Source of the DNA: DAIOSQ01 sp036752465
GTDB lineage: Bacteria > Pseudomonadota > Gammaproteobacteria > Legionellales > Legionellaceae
Length of the DNA stretch: 7,215 nt
Direction of reading: 5' to 3'
NCBI GenBank assembly: GCA_036752465.1
Contig: DAIOSQ010000092.1
Span: forward strand, 1 to 7,215
The translations under genes were made by a program, and so were the position numbers. The first letter of the stretch is position 1; the number at the start of each line of letters is the position of its first letter. Under the pieces are notes generated by a model that saw only the letters and a program-made list of their open reading frames with translations, searched no databases and had not been told where the DNA came from. This document shows positions 5,560 to 7,215 of the stretch, in pieces.

Positions 5560-6711
5560 ATGCAGAAAAGTTCACACGTATTTACTTCAGAATCAGTTAC
5601 AGAAGGGCATCCTGATAAAATAGCTGATCAAATTTCGGATGCGATTCTGGACGCCATCATTGTCCAAGATCCTAAAGCACGCGTGGCGTGTGAAACCTTT
5701 GTCAAAACTGGTATGGTGCTAGTCGGTGGAGAGATAACCACACAAGCATGGGTGGATGTCGAGGAAATTACTCGCTCGGTCATTCGGGAAATTGGTTACA
5801 ATAGTTCAGAAATGGGTTTTGACTGGGAATCGTGCGCAGTTCTATCAGCGATTGGCAAACAATCACCGGATATAGCCCAGGGGGTTGACAATCAACAAAC
5901 TAAAATTTTGGGCGCGGGCGATCAGGGCATTATGTTTGGATATGCCACCAAAGAAACCGATGTTTATATGCCGGCACCCATTGCTTACGCACATCGTTTG
6001 ATGGAACAACAGGCTAAACTGCGTAAGGAAGGTAAGTTGCCCTGGTTGCGGCCAGACGGCAAATGTCAGCTCACGTTTCATTATCAAAACGGCAAACCCG
6101 TTTCAATTGATACCATAGTATTCTCCACTCAGCATGATCCATCGATTGCCCATCATGACTTGGTAGAAGCTGTACGTGAGGAAATCATCCAGGCGGTCAT
6201 TCCGCAACAATGGCTATTGCCACAAACACGCTATTTTATTAATCCTACCGGACGTTTTGTGGTGGGTGGGCCATTAGGTGACTGTGGCTTAACAGGTCGT
6301 AAAATCATCGTCGACACCTATGGTGGCATGGCGCGTCACGGCGGCGGGTGTTTTTCAGGCAAGGATCCTTCCAAAGTCGATCGCTCCGCGGCTTATGCGG
6401 CACGCTATGTTGCCAAAAATATAGTTGCAGCTGGTCTGGTAGAGAAATGTGAAATTCAACTATCCTACGCCATTGGTGTAGCTGAGCCAACCTCGATTCA
6501 TGTGGAAACATTTGGCACAGGCAAACTAGACGATATGGCGATTATGGAGTTGATTAAAACTAATTTTGACTTGACGCCACAAGGTATTATTGATCACCAT
6601 GATTTACTCAAACCCATCTATAGGCAAACTGCAACCTATGGTCATTATGGTCGTGAGGGGTTTCCATGGGAAAGACTGGACAAAGTTGATAAACTCAGAC
6701 AAGCACTGTAG
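5560..6711 (+). CDS. metK: MetK, S-adenosylmethionine synthetase
   Basis: MetK joins methionine and ATP to form S-adenosylmethionine, releasing phosphate and pyrophosphate. It is the cell's source of methyl groups and usually works as a tetramer in the cytoplasm. From ATG 5560 the protein is 383 residues, close to the E. coli length. It shows FTSESVTEGHPDK (8-20) with His17, the hexapeptide-type signature GAGDQGIMFGYA (118-129), INPTGRFVVGGPLGDCGLTGRKIIVDTYGG (227-256), the phosphate-binding GGGCFSGKD (261-269) and KVDRSAAYAARYVAKN (272-287). Cys264 stands where E. coli has Ala, a substitution the family tolerates. The C-terminus GHYGREGFPWE (361-371) is typical. It lies 25 bp after carA and 9 bp before ahcY, whose product clears the SAH formed when SAM is used. 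No SAM riboswitch fits in the short upstream gap. Identification is secure. Confidence 0.98.
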   Translation: MQKSSHVFTSESVTEGHPDKIADQISDAILDAIIVQDPKARVACETFVKTGMVLVGGEITTQAWVDVEEITRSVIREIGYNSSEMGFDWESCAVLSAIGKQSPDIAQGVDNQQTKILGAGDQGIMFGYATKETDVYMPAPIAYAHRLMEQQAKLRKEGKLPWLRPDGKCQLTFHYQNGKPVSIDTIVFSTQHDPSIAHHDLVEAVREEIIQAVIPQQWLLPQTRYFINPTGRFVVGGPLGDCGLTGRKIIVDTYGGMARHGGGCFSGKDPSKVDRSAAYAARYVAKNIVAAGLVEKCEIQLSYAIGVAEPTSIHVETFGTGKLDDMAIMELIKTNFDLTPQGIIDHHDLLKPIYRQTATYGHYGREGFPWERLDKVDKLRQAL

Positions 6712-6714
6712 GAG
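6710..6714 (+). promoter_or_regulatory. Ribosome binding site of ahcY overlapping the metK stop
   Basis: AGGAG begins inside the metK TAG stop (6709-6711) and lies six bases before the ahcY ATG at 6721. The overlap supports cotranscription and possibly coupled translation of the two methyl-cycle genes. Confidence 0.8.
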
Positions 6715-6720
6715 AAACAT

Positions 6721-7215
6721 ATGAGTACAGAACACGATTATAAGGTCAAAGACATTGCGCTAGCTGCGTGGGGTCGTAAAGAAATTGCCATTGCTGAAAC
6801 CGAAATGCCAGGCTTAATGGCGATTCGTGAGGAGTTTGCCCAAGAAAAACCCTTACAAGGAGCGCGCATTGCTGGTTGTTTGCACATGACCATACAAACT
6901 GCAGTATTAATTGAAACGCTGATTGCTCTGGGTGCCGAGGTTCGTTGGTCATCTTGCAATATCTTTTCCACCCAAGATCATGCGGCTGCGGCGATTGCTG
7001 CCATGGGGATTCCGGTGTTCGCTTGGAAAGGTGAAAGCGAGGATGAATATTGGTGGTGTGTTGAGCAGACGATCAACGGTCCGAATGGTTGGAGGCCGAA
7101 CATGTTACTCGATGATGGCAGTGACTTAACCCAGCTGGTGCATAGTAAGCATCCCCATTTGCTGCAAGATATCAAAGGTGTTTCAGAAGAAACCACTACC
7201 GGTATTGCCCGTTTG
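6721..7215 (+). CDS. ahcY: AhcY, S-adenosylhomocysteine hydrolase, N-terminal 165 residues, cut by window edge
   Basis: AhcY splits S-adenosylhomocysteine into adenosine and homocysteine with a bound NAD, relieving product inhibition of methyltransferases. The frame is open from ATG 6721 to the window end. The protein begins MSTEHDYKVKDIALAAWGRKEI and shows AGCLHMTIQTAVLIETL (51-67), SSCNIFSTQDHAAAA (77-91), FAWKGESEDEYWWC (100-113), NMLLDDGSDLT (127-137) and GVSEETTTGIARL (153-165). His55, Asp131 and Glu156 fall at the numbering of catalytic residues in the human enzyme. The loop between Asp131 and Glu156 is short, so the roughly 40-residue insert known from Pseudomonas and Mycobacterium enzymes is absent. 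The NAD domain lies beyond the window. It follows metK by nine bases. Confidence 0.97.
   Translation, partial: MSTEHDYKVKDIALAAWGRKEIAIAETEMPGLMAIREEFAQEKPLQGARIAGCLHMTIQTAVLIETLIALGAEVRWSSCNIFSTQDHAAAAIAAMGIPVFAWKGESEDEYWWCVEQTINGPNGWRPNMLLDDGSDLTQLVHSKHPHLLQDIKGVSEETTTGIARL

Noticed and set aside
6340..6366. Cys264 in the MetK GGGCFSGKD loop as a disabling change
   Set aside because: The family signature tolerates Ala, Ser or Cys at this position, and all other motif residues are kept.
6738..7196. Minus-strand open frames near the right end
   Set aside because: They lie opposite ahcY, whose conserved motifs run unbroken to the window edge.

Overview
The window reads as a chromosomal stretch of a gammaproteobacterium. 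The DnaK, GrpE, DnaJ, CarA and MetK sequences are close to the gammaproteobacterial type, and two heat-shock promoters match the RpoH (sigma-32) consensus. From memory, the DnaK wording most resembles Legionella/Coxiella-like bacteria (order Legionellales). That placement is moderate to low confidence, since no search was run. There are no signs of phage, transposons, CRISPR, tRNA or rRNA.

Layout: a 5'-truncated view of a minus-strand gene for class II DAHP synthase (1-436, first enzyme of the shikimate pathway) is transcribed away from a rightward cluster. A 93-bp divergent region (437-529) carries a perfect TATAAT for the leftward gene, directly abutting the -35 of a sigma-32-type promoter for the rightward genes. 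Rightward come grpE (530-1150), dnaK (1221-3149), dnaJ (3263-4399), carA (4401-5534), metK (5560-6711) and the start of ahcY (6721 to the window end). A second sigma-32-type promoter lies in the grpE-dnaK gap, within an imperfect inverted repeat. The dnaK-dnaJ gap holds a strong GC-rich hairpin flanked by two weaker ones. The dnaJ/carA, carA/metK and metK/ahcY gaps are 1, 25 and 9 nt, with no terminator visible, so all six genes could be cotranscribed.

How the genes work together: GrpE, DnaK and DnaJ form one chaperone machine, in which DnaJ delivers substrates and stimulates ATP hydrolysis and GrpE exchanges the nucleotide. CarA is the glutaminase subunit of carbamoyl-phosphate synthetase and feeds pyrimidine and arginine synthesis. 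MetK makes S-adenosylmethionine, and AhcY removes the S-adenosylhomocysteine left after methylation. The notable points are organisational. dnaJ is joined directly to carA, with no dapB between them as in many relatives. carB does not follow carA. The methyl-cycle pair metK-ahcY sits downstream of a heat-shock operon. I see no wholly new system here; the findings are mostly candidate regulatory structures and gene-order changes. No gene-free stretch exceeds about 115 bases.
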